Positions 46,219 to 57,740 of a stretch of DNA of 64,000 nucleotides are shown here, piece after piece. The notes beneath the pieces were generated by a model. The model was not told where the DNA came from. It did no database searches and saw nothing but the letters and a program-made list of their open reading frames with translations. The DNA is from Diphasiastrum complanatum (Eukaryota; Streptophyta; Lycopodiopsida; Lycopodiales; Lycopodiaceae). Position 1 is the stretch's first letter, and each line of letters opens with the position of its first letter. The position numbers were made by a program, and so were the translations under genes. Location of the stretch: assembly GCA_029204225.1 (NCBI GenBank), contig CM055099.1, positions 64,229,614 through 64,293,613 of the forward strand, read 5' to 3'.

Positions 46219-46750
46219 GTCATGGGCCAAATATAAACAAATAGCAATTATAATGGAAGTAAAGCTAAGAGCAAGAAAAGTACAAGACCATCATGATAGC
46301 ATATCAATAGAAAGCTAGAAACACAAGGATCCCAATGGAATCACATTGGCAAAGAAAGAATTACTATAATCAATGGAAATGGAACATTGATTCATGTGGA
46401 TAGGGCACATGAGACTTAGCAATGGAGATCCCTATGGCTCACATTCACAAGGAAGAAGCTAGAAACTCTCACTTGCAAATGAGCCAAAAGATTCACAAAT
46501 TGATGTCTCTTGCCTAGTTATAGACAATGCTCTTACTTAACTTAACTTAACTATCTTGAGGGATAGTTAGCTCTTGTTAAGTATTATTTAAACTACATTG
46601 GGCCGTTGTTGGCCTATTATCCTTATTAATTACTTTGGAGGGCCTAAAGAGAGAACCGTCTTGTTCTTAAGGCTAATAGCTCCTTTTGGGCCTACAAAGC
46701 TTACAATGGATATTATATGCCTTGAAAAGCACGGATGTCCTAAAAGTACA
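46219..46750 (-). mobile_element. putative LTR, 532 bp
   Basis: Plus-strand ends TGTCATGGGCC and AAAGTACA form a TG...CA unit next to the primer site. No second copy is visible in the window, so the right end is a guess from TG...CA alone. Confidence 0.35.
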
Positions 46751-46939
46751 TGACATTGTTACAACAACTTGAAATCATGAACAAAACCCATCAGGTTCAG
46801 ATTGATAAGTTAACCAAAGAGTTTGCACAAAAATTGAAAAACACCACATCTCAAGTGTTTGTGTCCAGTCAACGACTGAAGGAACTCCCAATCGTAGAGA
46901 GAGTATTGAATCGGGACATAGTCAACGCCATATGAAAAT

Positions 46940-47110
46940 TGAGGAGGCTCTGACTATTCGGAGTCGAATAAGTCACTAACATGGCCAATATGTCAAGTAA
47001 GTCGATATGTCGGACAAGTCAACAAGTCAGACTCCCCGATAAGTCGGCCAAGTTGGGTTTCTCTAATATGTCAGACAACTCCGATAAGTCGGGTGCCATT
47101 CTCTTGTCTG
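46940..47110. repeat. short imperfect repeats of ATAAGTCGG type
   Basis: Eight or so variants of (A)AGTCGG / GTCAGAC / ATGTCGGAC at irregular spacing of 10-25 bases. Confidence 0.6.
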
Positions 47111-47204
47111 AATTCAATGATAGAATATTTCAATCTGAATAACTATTGTCTAGTTTTGCGTTTAGATTTTGTCAGTGTTGCATGCTTCATAATCTTTGTC
47201 TGAC

Positions 47205-47262
47205 TTTCTCATTGTCATCTAGTGAGGCCGAGTACAAAGCTCTTACACATTGCACAGATGGT
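47205..47262 (+). mobile_element. Ty1/copia RNase H fragment
   Basis: TFSLSSSEAEYKALTHC matches the SSxEAEY-AL motif of copia RNase H. Only about 50 bases are recognisable. Confidence 0.5.
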
Positions 47263-47362
47263 ATGGATCAAGAGGATGATCAACGATCTTCACTTGATGG
47301 ATTACAAAAGTAAGGAATGCTAGATCTATTCATATTGATTTACTGTAGTTTAATTCATTTAC

Positions 47363-49590
47363 ATGACTGTAGCTTTAACAATGACAATGTTTCATTTGCA
47401 TGTTGCTCTTCTGATGGAATGCACTCCAATTATTAAGAAAAATGCAAAAGTTGTAGAGAATGTTGTTGCAATAGTTAGAGAATTAAGAATGAATAATCAT
47501 ATGAATATAGATTTGTGGGTGGATGGATCAATTTATCCTAATGATCCAGCTACCAATTTGTGTCCAGATTTTAAGTCCGTAACTCATCTTCTCAGATATG
47601 TATGTGAAGGAAATAGCAGATTACTTGGATATTGTCAAAGGTTGCGTGATATTGGAATGCATAGCATATCTTGTCTTAATCAACAATTACAGTTTGCTAA
47701 TCAACAATTGCAATCGGCTTACATGAACATTGGGTGAGCTCTAGTCTTGTTCTGAAGATCTAGTTTGTAAGCTAAAGAACCAATTTTCTTTATAATCCGA
47801 AACAGTCCACAATATTTTGTAGACAATTTATAATGCTTCCCTATACTCATAGTCTTAGAATCCTTAGGTATTCAAAGATATACCCAGTCATCAACTTTAA
47901 AATCTCTGGGAGACCTTTTAAGATCGACATAGTGCTTAGCTCTATCCTGAGCACTCCGGATACAATCATGGGCCACTTGCAACATATTACGCATATCATG
48001 CAAGAAATATGCAACTTTCTAGATCTTAACAGACTTTGTCTCCACATTTATCGGAAATCTAGGTTGAAAACCGTACATTAGCATAGACTATAACCAGTAG
48101 CATAATGTTTTCTACTGTTATAAGCAAACTCAATTAAAGGAATGTAATCTTCCCACTAAGATTGTCTGTGAGACACATAAGTTCTCAACATATCCTCCAG
48201 AGTCTGATTAGTTCTCTCAGTCTGGCCATCTGATTCAGGATGATCAGAAGAACTAAAACTAAGCGAGGTTTCAACAATTGCTTCATTATGTGCAACACAC
48301 TAGTGCTGAAAACAATGCACTCAAGAATGTTATGTCAGAGTTGAATGCTACTGTCAGTACTCTTTGGGGATCAAACCAAGAAATGTTAGAATCCATAGAA
48401 AAGTTGCGATTCGAGAGTTTAAAATCTGTTGTTGGTATAAAAGTTATCAATAACGCAATGATGAAGAGAAAAAGAAAGAGAGTACCAATGAAGAATATTG
48501 ATGACTTATCTACACATAGCGGCAATAAGAAAAAAAGAATTCGAGTATTCAAGTATGTTGTCATGTAAACTGTTTATTTGATTTGTATATGTTATTTAAG
48601 TTTGATTTGCACTTGATAACATGGATTATTTATCTATTAAACATAATTTGAGTTTCATATGTTTGTTGCAGATCATGTTTGGTGGCAAAGAACTATTTAA
48701 CAGATCGTTCATGCATTGGATCATCTTTAAGTCATGTTTTACCAAGAAAGTCAGCAAAGGAAATGATAAAAAATGCTCAATTTGAAAAAGTGAAAAATGA
48801 AATTGTAGAGATTATTTGATTAAGATTCAATCATACTTGGATGCGAATGTGATACAAGGTGCATGTGGTGTATCTGGAATTAGCAGAAATGCTCATTCTA
48901 CTTTTTTTAGAATAGTTAAAGAAGCTTTTTCCCAAGTGATGGTGAAGAAAATTTGTCTTCCGTGTCCATATCGGGTAAGATTAGCTAGAAAAACTTTTAA
49001 TGACGGAATGTTCAAAGTAGTTGGCCAACCACTTCATATAACTAAATTATACAAATCAGAATACGGTGAGCTCAATTACAACGATTACGATAATATTTGC
49101 CTTGATATTAAAAATGTTCTAAAATACATGATTCGATTTTATAAACTAGACGAACACAAGTAAATGGTAAGATTATTATTGTAATAAAATTGGATGAATT
49201 TGAAATCATCAAGGGTCAGAAGTTGGAACGAGTGAGTGTCACTTTGATGAACAAAATTTCAGATACAAATGATCGAACGTTTAGTGTTCAATCGAAAAAT
49301 CACATATGATGGTTGGCGGCATTCCAGGTATACATTTCAATTTTCATTCTAAATATCTTTATTAACAATCATACCTTGTCAGTTTTTATTGACATGTCAT
49401 GCTTTACTTGTTTCTCTATAGGTCTTGAAAGAGGACCATAAAATACTTTCATGGATATTTTCAAGAACAAATTATGGCAAGATTATAAAGAGACATTTGG
49501 AGGGTGAGAAATTTACAGTTGAAAACCATGGAAATTTTCAAATTCAATGGCACCTTGCAAGGGATTTGAAAATATTACAATGTATGTATA
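47363..49590 (+). pseudogene. unknown multi-exon protein, copy 2 (transposase-like?)
   Basis: Pieces join by canonical splice sites in matching phase: exon to 47733 (donor GTGAGC), 48304-48552 (acceptor ACTAG, donor GTATGT), 48672-49327 (acceptor TTGCAG, donor GTATAC), and from 49432 (acceptor TATAG). The first exon carries WVDGSIYPNDP and CEGNSRLLGYCQRL, shared with copy 1 at 3 kb. The second is a lysine/arginine-rich helix. The third has two frameshifts (near 48817 and 49160) and contains VKKICLPCPYRVRLARKTF and IIIVIKLDEFEIIKGQKLE. The last has ILSWIFSRTNYGKII and WHLARDLKILQCMYNV. The pattern of a strand ending in D and a later xxDLKxL recalls RNase-H-fold transposase-like proteins; that is a guess. 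The frameshifts make it a pseudogene. Confidence 0.45.
47845..48275 (-). mobile_element. Ty3/gypsy integrase relic in an intron
   Basis: The minus strand reads SSDHPESDGQTERTNQTLED then MLRTYVSH, one stop, then WEDYIPLIEFAYNS, the conserved end of the gypsy integrase core. It fills most of the first intron of the unknown gene (47734-48303), in antisense orientation. Confidence 0.85.
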
Positions 49591-49594
49591 ATGT

Positions 49595-51250
49595 CTTATT
49601 AGGGCCTATTTTGACGGGGGGTTGGTCCAGCCAAAACGCCCTAAAAGGGTCAAGGGGCCCCACCTCTAATGGCGGTTCGGCCCTACGTGAACAATAGAGG
49701 ATTTGCCACTTCCAACCCTGATGGCCTTCTCTATTGCCCCGTGCTCCCCAACCGATGAGAGTCTTCCAGGCTCTTAGAGATACGGTTGCAAGGAGGGGGT
49801 GCTGTCACTTTTGGTGCAATGATTCACTAGATTTCTAGAGTTACAGTTCCGTAAAACTTCTGATCACTAATTCGCGTTAGGATCTTGCTAACATCTCTTT
49901 CCCCATTGAATTCGGCTTACAGTTAGTAAAAATCTTACATGGGCTTGAAACCGATCTATTGCTTATGATGTGCTCGTGGGGTGCAAGTTATACTCACCGC
50001 TTTGTTTGATAAGCGGTGGTATTTTGGCCGACCGTCGGGTCTAGGTATTTCGCTAGACAGTACCGACGGCGGGTGTGACTAGTGTGACGCTTAACCAAGA
50101 CAGTCTATTTCAACCGCAGATGGTGGACGGCCCGCTCTGGTGTTTCACAGAGGTCGGGTCCAATTGATACTCTCCATAATATAGCCACAAAACGACTTTA
50201 ACTTGAAAACTTCAAATAGCATAGTAGCAGTAGGTTAGCTCATAATGACTATTAATAATGCGAATCGAGTAACAACCGACTACTTACTTTTCTATCAACG
50301 TGGAAGACGCTTTCATGATGCCATTTATAACACATGGAACGACACAACATTCAAGATTTTGATAGTTTTAGTAACTTCACACAACGAGAGAGTATTTCAC
50401 CAAGCATTCTAACAATCCTTACATTTGCTAATTCCAGGTAATACGGCATAACCAAATAAGGACCTCCAACCTTAATGCTAGTCTGAATCCAACCTAACAT
50501 GCTTATGACAAGATTGTACACTAACTCACTTGTGTTCACTAGCATTGCAGGCATTCTTTTGCAAAATCGTTTATAGGTCCCTTCACTATGCGTAATACGA
50601 TTTTGGATCACATATACTCTAGCACGGAACAAAATATCCATCTTTCAAACAATTACATATCATGTAATGATCTGAGATGAAATTAAAGTACCTTAGTGAC
50701 GAATTAGGAAGCCGGGATGCCGCAAAGACCACTAGTCATGAATGCCGATAAACTGTGTCCACATTTCTTCTCATTCATGACTCTTTCACCGTTTTCCACT
50801 TGCTTTCCAAAGACTATTTGCACATAGTGGTGCTTGATATAAGTTTCGAATTCGATTTTAGGCTTCTTCTTGAGTACTTGACTCTCCCATTTTAGTAAGA
50901 ACATCACCTACCCATGCCTCTACAATGCTACTCTACAAGTGGTAGTTTACTCTTTTCACAGGTCACTGTCTTTGTTGTCAGCGATTTGTACAGTAGAAGT
51001 GTGCTTCAACAAGGTCCAGAAAAGTGTGATTGATTGGCTTAACAATGCGTTGAGATACCACTGTCATGGAGATGCGAGCAAATTCTACCTCAAAATCAAC
51101 TCTAAACTCAATGATGGAGACCTTCAACAATGTGATTGAACCAAGCCGAAGTAGCAAAGAACATTCTTCAAGAAATTGTGATTTGTTGCTCCACACAAAT
51201 GCGACTAATGGCTACTTCATAAATTAGCCATTTTGTAATACTATCAGTGA
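49595..51250. other. unexplained block, short minus-strand frames
   Basis: Begins where the unknown gene's similarity stops (GGGCCTATTTTGACGG). GC content is higher than in its surroundings to about 50160. Minus-strand frames of 60-96 codons (50641-50351, 50907-50704, 51196-50978) are consistent with a decayed or spliced gene, for example MDILFRARVYVIQNRITH and IEFETYIKHHYVQIVFGK, but nothing is recognised and no ends are clear. Confidence 0.3.
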
Positions 51251-51281
51251 TTGAAATTCCACCAAAATAAGCGATTGTTTT

Positions 51282-52201
51282 TCATCGAAGTGCGAGTGAA
51301 TGCATTGAAGAACTATCATGGATAAAATTATCAAAGTTTACCACCATGTGGTCATCTATTGTTGCTTTTTGATATACGAATAAGCGTTGGATATCAAATG
51401 ATTCCGGATCAAATGCATCAGGTGGGAGTTCATGATTCTTGTCGTTTTCTTGCTTCACTACACAACTACCTATGGATCTAGATTTAGGGGGGTAATCTAC
51501 AAGGGCTGTCCATACTATGTCTTGTACTTCTGCATAGTCTAAGTCGCCTTCCCTATCCTCGTCAGGAGGTACAGCTTGGTCATCGGTGGCTTGTTGATTA
51601 ACAACAGATGTGAATGATATAAGCTCCTTAGACTTAGTGGACTTCCCAAGACTCACCTGCCAATCACACTCTTCCATCCACTCTTTGCTAGGTGGGTTTG
51701 TCTGTAACCTACTCTAGGTTAGTGTCAGTACTCTCGCCCTAGTCCCCTCGGGGATGAGTGTTCCTATTGAGTCGCGTGGGGGTCTCTTGTCATTGGTCTT
51801 GTCTCGTCTATTCTGAGGAGGTCGTTTAAGCTTTTCGATTTGTGAATCTTCAGTCTTTCTGTTTAAAATTTTGTGAGTGACTAGCCCATAACACTGTAGA
51901 TCTAACCCAACCCACTGTATCCGATGTTTATGGCTTTGTATGCTTGTAGATCCGGGCTTCTCTCCCAAAACTACTTTTTTCACAAGATTGCATTCCTGAA
52001 TCCTAGCTTGTATAGCCCTAAGGAATAATCGAGTTTTGACTAGTTTTCTTCGAAGTATAATCCCTTTGGTTTGTCTCAATTCCAAGGGGAATGGCCTCAT
52101 ACTAACTTCTGAGAGAGTTACTTCTTCATCTATACGGCTTCCAATCAAGGGTAGAGGTTCTTCTATTCCAACAATAGTTATTGAGGGTGATCCGTCTCTA
52201 G
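51282..52201 (-). pseudogene. unknown open frame with a single internal stop
   Basis: One minus-strand frame runs from about 52201 to 51282, about 305 codons, with only one stop (TAG near 51714). The first part is basic (LRRKLVKTRLFLRAIQARIQ; PPQNRRDKTNDKRPPRDS). After the stop it becomes acidic (AVPPDEDREGDLDYAEVQD and ELPPDAFDPESFDIQ). It starts exactly where copia similarity ends, so it belongs to a different element inserted in or joined to the copia. No domain is recognised. Confidence 0.4.
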
Positions 52202-54121
52202 GTTTAACTGAGGCTTCCCAAGTTTAAGTGACCAAGTCTCTTATGCCACAACTTAGTTTGCGATGGAATGGACAATACAAGTCCATGTTGTCCCTTGATT
52301 GTAGTATTCAACCTGTACAATTTTGTATTGGGCTCCCTTACTCCATCTGCAATAACTTTGAACTTTTGGTTCACATCCTTCACAAAGCAACGATCATGGG
52401 CAAATTCTACTTTCAACTTTTGATCAGTAATGACTCCAACAGAAAGTAGATTTTTCTTCAAACCTGGTACATAAAGTACCTCCCTGGTCATCCTGCTTTT
52501 GCCATTAGGTAGTTGGATTGAAATAGTGCCTATCCCATTGATCTTGCACACCATTTGCTTGTGAAACAGACGTTCCATTATCCAACACTTTCAAGCTACT
52601 AAACCAATTCTTGTTACCTGTCATGTGTCTTGTGGCTCCCGAGTCAATATACCATGCTTGATCATCTTGATTAGATGACAATGCATATATGAAGATACTA
52701 GAGTCTTCAATCTCACCCTCATCGACAAGGTTACCTGTTCGCTTTGGTTTTCCCTTGTCTTGTTCCGCCAAGAATTTACGACATTCACTCTTCCAATGGC
52801 CCTTTTCACTACAATGGAAGCACTTGCCTTTCTTTTTGGTCTTACTGGAAGATCCCTCATCCTCTTTTGGCATGTCGCAAGTGCCTGATCGTCAGTATTT
52901 TGACGTCTAGCTTTCACCATTTCTCGTCGTTGCTCTTCCTGCATCAAGATTCTTGTGAGCTCATCAAAGGTTGGCAATCTTTCTCTTGATGCTATTCCAC
53001 TCACAAGCATTGTGCACCAGCTCCACATCACGTATGCGCTCACCAATAGAATGCAGTGTGAAAGATTCAACTAGTTTCATCACATTTTGCAATATTTCCA
53101 TATTTGGCATATTGAGGCCAAAACTTGTTTTAGACTTAGAGGTTGACTTTTCAAAGTTCATTAGTCTAAATTTCATTCCAATAAACACTTTTTGAAAGTG
53201 TGGGAAAGATAGAATGCGAGTTTGAGTAGATTCAATTTGAATAAGTTGGGTACATTGAATCTAGACCCAAAATTGGTAGGGTTAGCATTTTGGTGGGAAA
53301 GCCAAGTGGCCAAATAGGGTTTGGACCTGTTATAAAAGGATGTAAGTCGTGGAGAGAGTCATCTTCTCTCTTCTCTATCTCATTTCATGCTTATACATGG
53401 TTCTCTTGGGTTCTACTATCCATTGGTGCACTATCTTGGTGATTGCTTGAATTCTATGTGTAGAATGATCTATATTTGCTATTTTTGGATCCACACGTGT
53501 GAAATACAGTAGCTTGCTGGTTTTGTACAGACAGCAATAGTACATAATCATTTCACTCAAGTTTGATCAAGTTCTATTAGTGTTTGCATCTCAAATTGTG
53601 TGTAGATGCTGATTTTTCTACATTGGTGAAATTGGTAGTGTATTTCTCTTTCCAACCAAAGATCATTCAAGTAGATTGGATCTTAAGGATCTGAAATATT
53701 TCACATGCAGTTCATCTCTCATTGTCTTGATTCTCGTCATGTACATCTGAATGTGCTCTCCTTGTTCCATTCAGACACTATTCAGCTTTGACTTTAGAAA
53801 CATGATTCTTGACGGATTTGATGTCTCGAACTGCTCCTTTAGCACATCCCATTCCTGTCTGGGTGTAACAGCATCACAAATGTGGGTAACGATGTGATCC
53901 TTCACTGACAAGTTAATGAAGGTCAAAGCTTTCCTCATCTTTTTGTCGAACACTTTGATATCTACTTCATTCGGCGGCCTTCTCTCATCACCTGTGACGA
54001 CTTTCCACACCTCTTTTTCCATCAAAATGTTTTTCATTTTGAATTTCCACACTGCATAGTCGAAAATCCTGTCCAATTTGCTACTTTCACTCAAAATGGA
54101 CTCTCCCATGTTTGCCATCAC
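52202..54121 (-). mobile_element. Ty1/copia relic: gag, zinc knuckle, protease, pre-integrase
   Basis: From the right: gag start MMANMGESILSESSKLDRIF (54121-53771) and its continuation GEHIQMYMTRIKTMRDEL to about 53690. Then come about 500 bp of other sequence, and the rest of gag from 53195 (ERLPTFDELTRILMQEEQRR). Next are zinc knuckle CFHCSEKGHWKSEC and protease WYIDSGATRHMT (52873-52505) with the active-site D intact, then EVLYVPGLKKNLLSVG and LWHKRLGHLNLGSLS (52578-52204). It ends abruptly at the unknown frame. Frameshifts separate the pieces; RT is absent. Confidence 0.88.
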
Positions 54122-54124
54122 AAA

Positions 54125-54845
54125 ACTGCTTGAAACTTCTGTCGTAGGCTAAAAATAGTATGCCGAGGCCAACAGTGATGTCAAAAGTTGAAAATAATGA
54201 CCTGCACTTTTTCCCTTACCAGGCCACTCGCCGCTTTTCCACCAATTTGAAAGCCAAATCGGCGTCGCCTTCCGAAATGCACTCAGTCGTCAACTCCCAA
54301 CAACGTGCCCAGTAGAATGGTGAAATCACTTTTGGCGCACTCCAAACACTTTCTCCGCTGCAATCACTCTACTTCCGGTACAGTCCGGGTGCCCTTCGTT
54401 TGGAGGTTATAGCCTTTCGTTTGGGTCAAAACGGGCAAATGGCCCAAAAATAGGGACTTTCTTTGTTTTTGAACTGTTTCTTGACCTTGAGAAACTTCAC
54501 TCTTCACTTGTGAAGGGACCTAACTCCAATTTCAGTATGAAAATTTTTAATGAAGTTGAAGGCCAAAATGCACTTCACTTCTTCAGGGCCCTCTTCAAGA
54601 ACACCTAATGGCTTATAGCAATCCAACGGCCCACAGGAAGCTCATCTCTTCCATTGATTATCTTCTATCTAGATCCAATGATCTAGATTTCTTTTGGGCA
54701 CTGAACCACATCCCTGGAGCCGCGACACACTTCTATTCACGGAGTCGCCACTTACCTTCAAGTCGCGCGATCTGTCCACGACCTCCCTACTCGCGGCCAC
54801 CTACTCTCTCTCTTCCCAGCTCTGGCTTCCCTCAAGAATCCTCAA

Positions 54846-54848
<3 letters not shown>
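54125..54848. other. no recognisable gene
   Basis: Mixed composition between the copia relic and the CT tract; nothing assigned. Confidence 0.4.

Positions 54849-54927
<79 letters not shown>
54849..54927. repeat. (CT)n microsatellite
   Basis: An unbroken CT run of about 79 bases. The Ser/Leu-rich frames over it are artefacts. Confidence 0.97.
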
Positions 54928-54929
<2 letters not shown>

Positions 54930-55099
54930 GTCGCAGCTGTCCACGGCCTCTTCTGATCTGGTTTGCACTGCCAGTTGCCCTCCTACAGGCTTTTACAGCT
55001 TAAAAAATGGATCAGTATAGAGAGAAAACTTCGCTTTTCTGCTTCCAAACCCTAGGCCAGGGTTTTTCTCACAACTTTGATCTTGGCTTGCTTTTCACA

Positions 55100-57357
55100 G
55101 CTCTCTGTCATTGGGTGTTTCCGTTGGTTCTTCTGGATATGTCACTTCATTTATGCGGGAAGCTCTGGATGGATTTGCTCGTCATTCTGATTTGTTGCCA
55201 AAGATTGAAAATTCTCAGATTGCCTTTGGAATTCTCACTCATTGTTTTGCTCAACGTCCTAGCTATCTTCTACGTTGTGTTTAGCCTTCGCCTAACATAT
55301 TATCCTTACTTCAAGATTTTGATGATACTTTACTGGGCGTATTTGGTCGCCTTTTGGGGCCAAGAACCTTTGACACTTGTGAAGGTCAATTTTCTAAGCG
55401 ACAAATTTCTCTTTGTCAGAAATGGTGAACTCCTGCAACTTTGCCGCAACACGAACACGAAGCGAAGGTCGAATGGGAACAATTTGCGAAAGTCAACATG
55501 CCTTGACTCAAAGGATGAACGATTCACGAATCATTCGTGAATTGCAAACATACCTCCAGGACCGCAAACCGCAAAAGGACACAAAACGAAAAGTTACGAA
55601 AGAAACGAAAAGAACGAAAGCAAACGAAGGAAGCGAAACAAACGAAGAGGAACCTTTCGCGCTACCAGCTGGTAGCTCAACGGGCTTGGAGTCGTAGACT
55701 TCACGCCCAGGTGAAACAAGTGGCAACGATGGAGAGTAACTGATTAGTTGATTAGTGTTAACTAGTCTTGTGATTTCTACGTTTAGCCATCTTGTAAACT
55801 CCACATTGTGGAGATATAAACTATCATTTCTGGATTATAAAAAAGAAGAGAATAGGCAGAATTTCTGTAAGAGACAGAGAGAGAGACATAGCGATTAGAG
55901 CAGAAAAGAAAAATACTAGAAACTAAAGAGCTGTGCATGAAAGTCTGCCAACGAGCAGAACACAGCGAAAGAGCAGAGTGTCATTCCGCCAACGAGCGAG
56001 ACACTGACGATCTCACTCTAAAATTAAACTGATAATACAATCGCTCTATTTTCATGCATCTCCTTGTCTTGTGCTGTCTATCTTGATTGCTAGAATGAAA
56101 TGTGTTCTGTGATGTGCAGTCGCGTGTCTAGGTTCCTGTGAAGCTTCCGCGCAAAAGAAAATTCAAAGACACAAAATCGTTCGCGAATACGAAAACGAAA
56201 ACGAAAAAGAAAAAGAAACAATTTTGCTTTCGCCACACTCTTCTTGCCTCCTCTGGTGGTGTTGTGGCCTAGTATCTTCTGCTTGCATCACACCAGGCTT
56301 TTCTCGGAAGTTGGACTCTTGTTGCCTCTGTACAAGTTTCCAGGTGTCAACAGAGTAACTAGCCTCTTCTTCTTGATACGGTGGCTCATGTGGAGACTGG
56401 CAATATGACTTTTCAACAAGCTCTTCGTACTGTACAGCCTTTTGTGCCTCCCTTCAAATCTTTGGTGACAAATCGGCGACTGATTTTTCATAAGACTATT
56501 TTGGAGCATCTTCACACATACTCCTTCGGTCAACTTGTCAATGATTCACCTTCTGATGCAGTTTGAGCTCATCTTCTTTCTTGTGTTGGTCCAGGTTCAG
56601 AAGCTTGGTTGGTTGCACATCCAGATCTTCCACTCTTGCGACTCAACAATGATTTGTTTCTAACTGCTCTTCGAACCAGATTGGGACTTCCGCATCCAAT
56701 GTTAATTGGTCTCTCTAAGTGTTCATGTGGGCATGTGTTGGATTCCTTGGGTACTCATCTTATGTGGTGCCCCTCAGGTGGAGAACGTATTATTTTACAT
56801 GGTTTCATTCGTGATGTCGTTGCTGCTATTGCTCATGATAGTGGTTTTCATGTTGTTCGAGAACAGACACACAATTTACTAGGGCCTTCTTCGCAATCTT
56901 CTCGACAACGAGTTGACCTTGTTCTCTCGCGTGATGGAATTCGTACTCTAGGAGATGTTGTCATTGCTGATCTCTCTCGTCAGGATCTCCTTCGTCGTTC
57001 TTCCACCACGCAAGGGGCCGCTGCATCTCACGCAGCTCTAGAAAAGGAGTGAGATTATAATGATCGTGCACCCGGTGAAGATTTCATCCCCTTTGTCTTG
57101 GAAACATTTAGTTGTCTGCACAAGAAAATTAATGATCTTTTATCTTTATGTGCGGAGCTTATGGTGAAACTCCAAGGACAAAGCATTACCTTACTCTCCG
57201 TCATTGTTTCTTTCTATCGTCAGCACATTTCTATTGCATTACAACGTTCACAGACGATTTCAATTTTTTGACAAACTCAATTTGCAGGAGCGGTTGCTTC
57301 AAAGCTTCCTGCATTACCTATTACTGGAGCTATTTTAATTAATAATTTACATCACGG
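55100..57357 (+). mobile_element. LINE ORF2 relic, C-terminal half
   Basis: Left part (55100-55420): SLGVSVGSSGYVTSFM, FARHSDLLPKIENSQIAFGI and HCFAQRPSYLLRCV with one stop, the segment following the RT fingers and palm in plant LINEs. It breaks off near 55420 and resumes near 56225 (GSWTLVASVQVS). After 56560 comes WLVAHPDLPLLRLNNDLFL and the zinc-binding motif CSCGHVLDSLGTHLMWC (C-x-C...H-x3-C). Then follow DVVAAIAHDSGFHVVREQ, RVDLVLSRDGIRTLGDVVIA and DLLRRSSTTQGAA (ORF 56609-57052). After one stop, EDFIPFVLETFSCLHKK and AGAVASKLPALPITGAIL finish the protein. Two or more stops and frameshifts make it dead. Confidence 0.8.
55421..56222. mobile_element. insertion splitting the LINE
   Basis: About 800 bases with no LINE similarity. 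It contains CGAAA-rich stretches (55570-55650 and 56190-56222) around a middle part with ATATAAAC, a possible LTR-like promoter. Ends and family are not resolved; the CGAAAA-rich right end could be a decayed A-tail. Confidence 0.4.
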
Positions 57358-57456
57358 TTTCAATTTCTTGACGGACTCAATTTGAAGGAGCGGTTGCTTC
57401 AAAGCTTTCTGCATTACCTGTTACTGAAGCCATTTTAGTTAATAATTTACATCACG
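57258..57456 (+). repeat. tandem duplication, 2 x 100 bp, at LINE 3' end
   Basis: The unit TTTCAATTT(C/T)TTGAC...TTTACATCACG is present at 57258 and 57358 with about ten differences. It includes the last LINE codons. Confidence 0.85.
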
Positions 57457-57740
57457 TAGTTGGTTTTAAGAAATTAGCTCACTATTTTAAATTTTTACAT
57501 ACCTATTGGGTAGCTTAATTCATTCTTGCCCTTCTACTTATAGGCAGGGCCATGTGGCCTCGCCCACTTTCCTTTTCTTCTGTTTGCGATCCACTTCTCT
57601 TCTCTTCTCTTTCTGCATTCATTGTGAGAGCAGCCATTACAATTCCATTGCTTTACGTTCATCGCTTCGCTCCTTCCATCGCATCGCTTGGCTCCGCTCC
57701 TTCCATCGTTGCGTTTTTGTTGTTTACTTTAGTCTAGTTT

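Noticed and set aside
46750..46935. 61-codon coiled-coil-like frame
   Set aside because: Too short and isolated; could be a gag scrap of the adjacent LTR element, but no motif supports that.
54608..55020. Ser/Leu-rich frames at 54.6-55.0 kb
   Set aside because: They depend on the CT run at 54849-54927 and have no conserved sequence outside it.
55007..55540. 177-codon hydrophobic frame that looks like a membrane protein
   Set aside because: An alternative frame over the LINE; the neighbouring frame carries conserved LINE residues (QIAFGI, PSYLLRCV).
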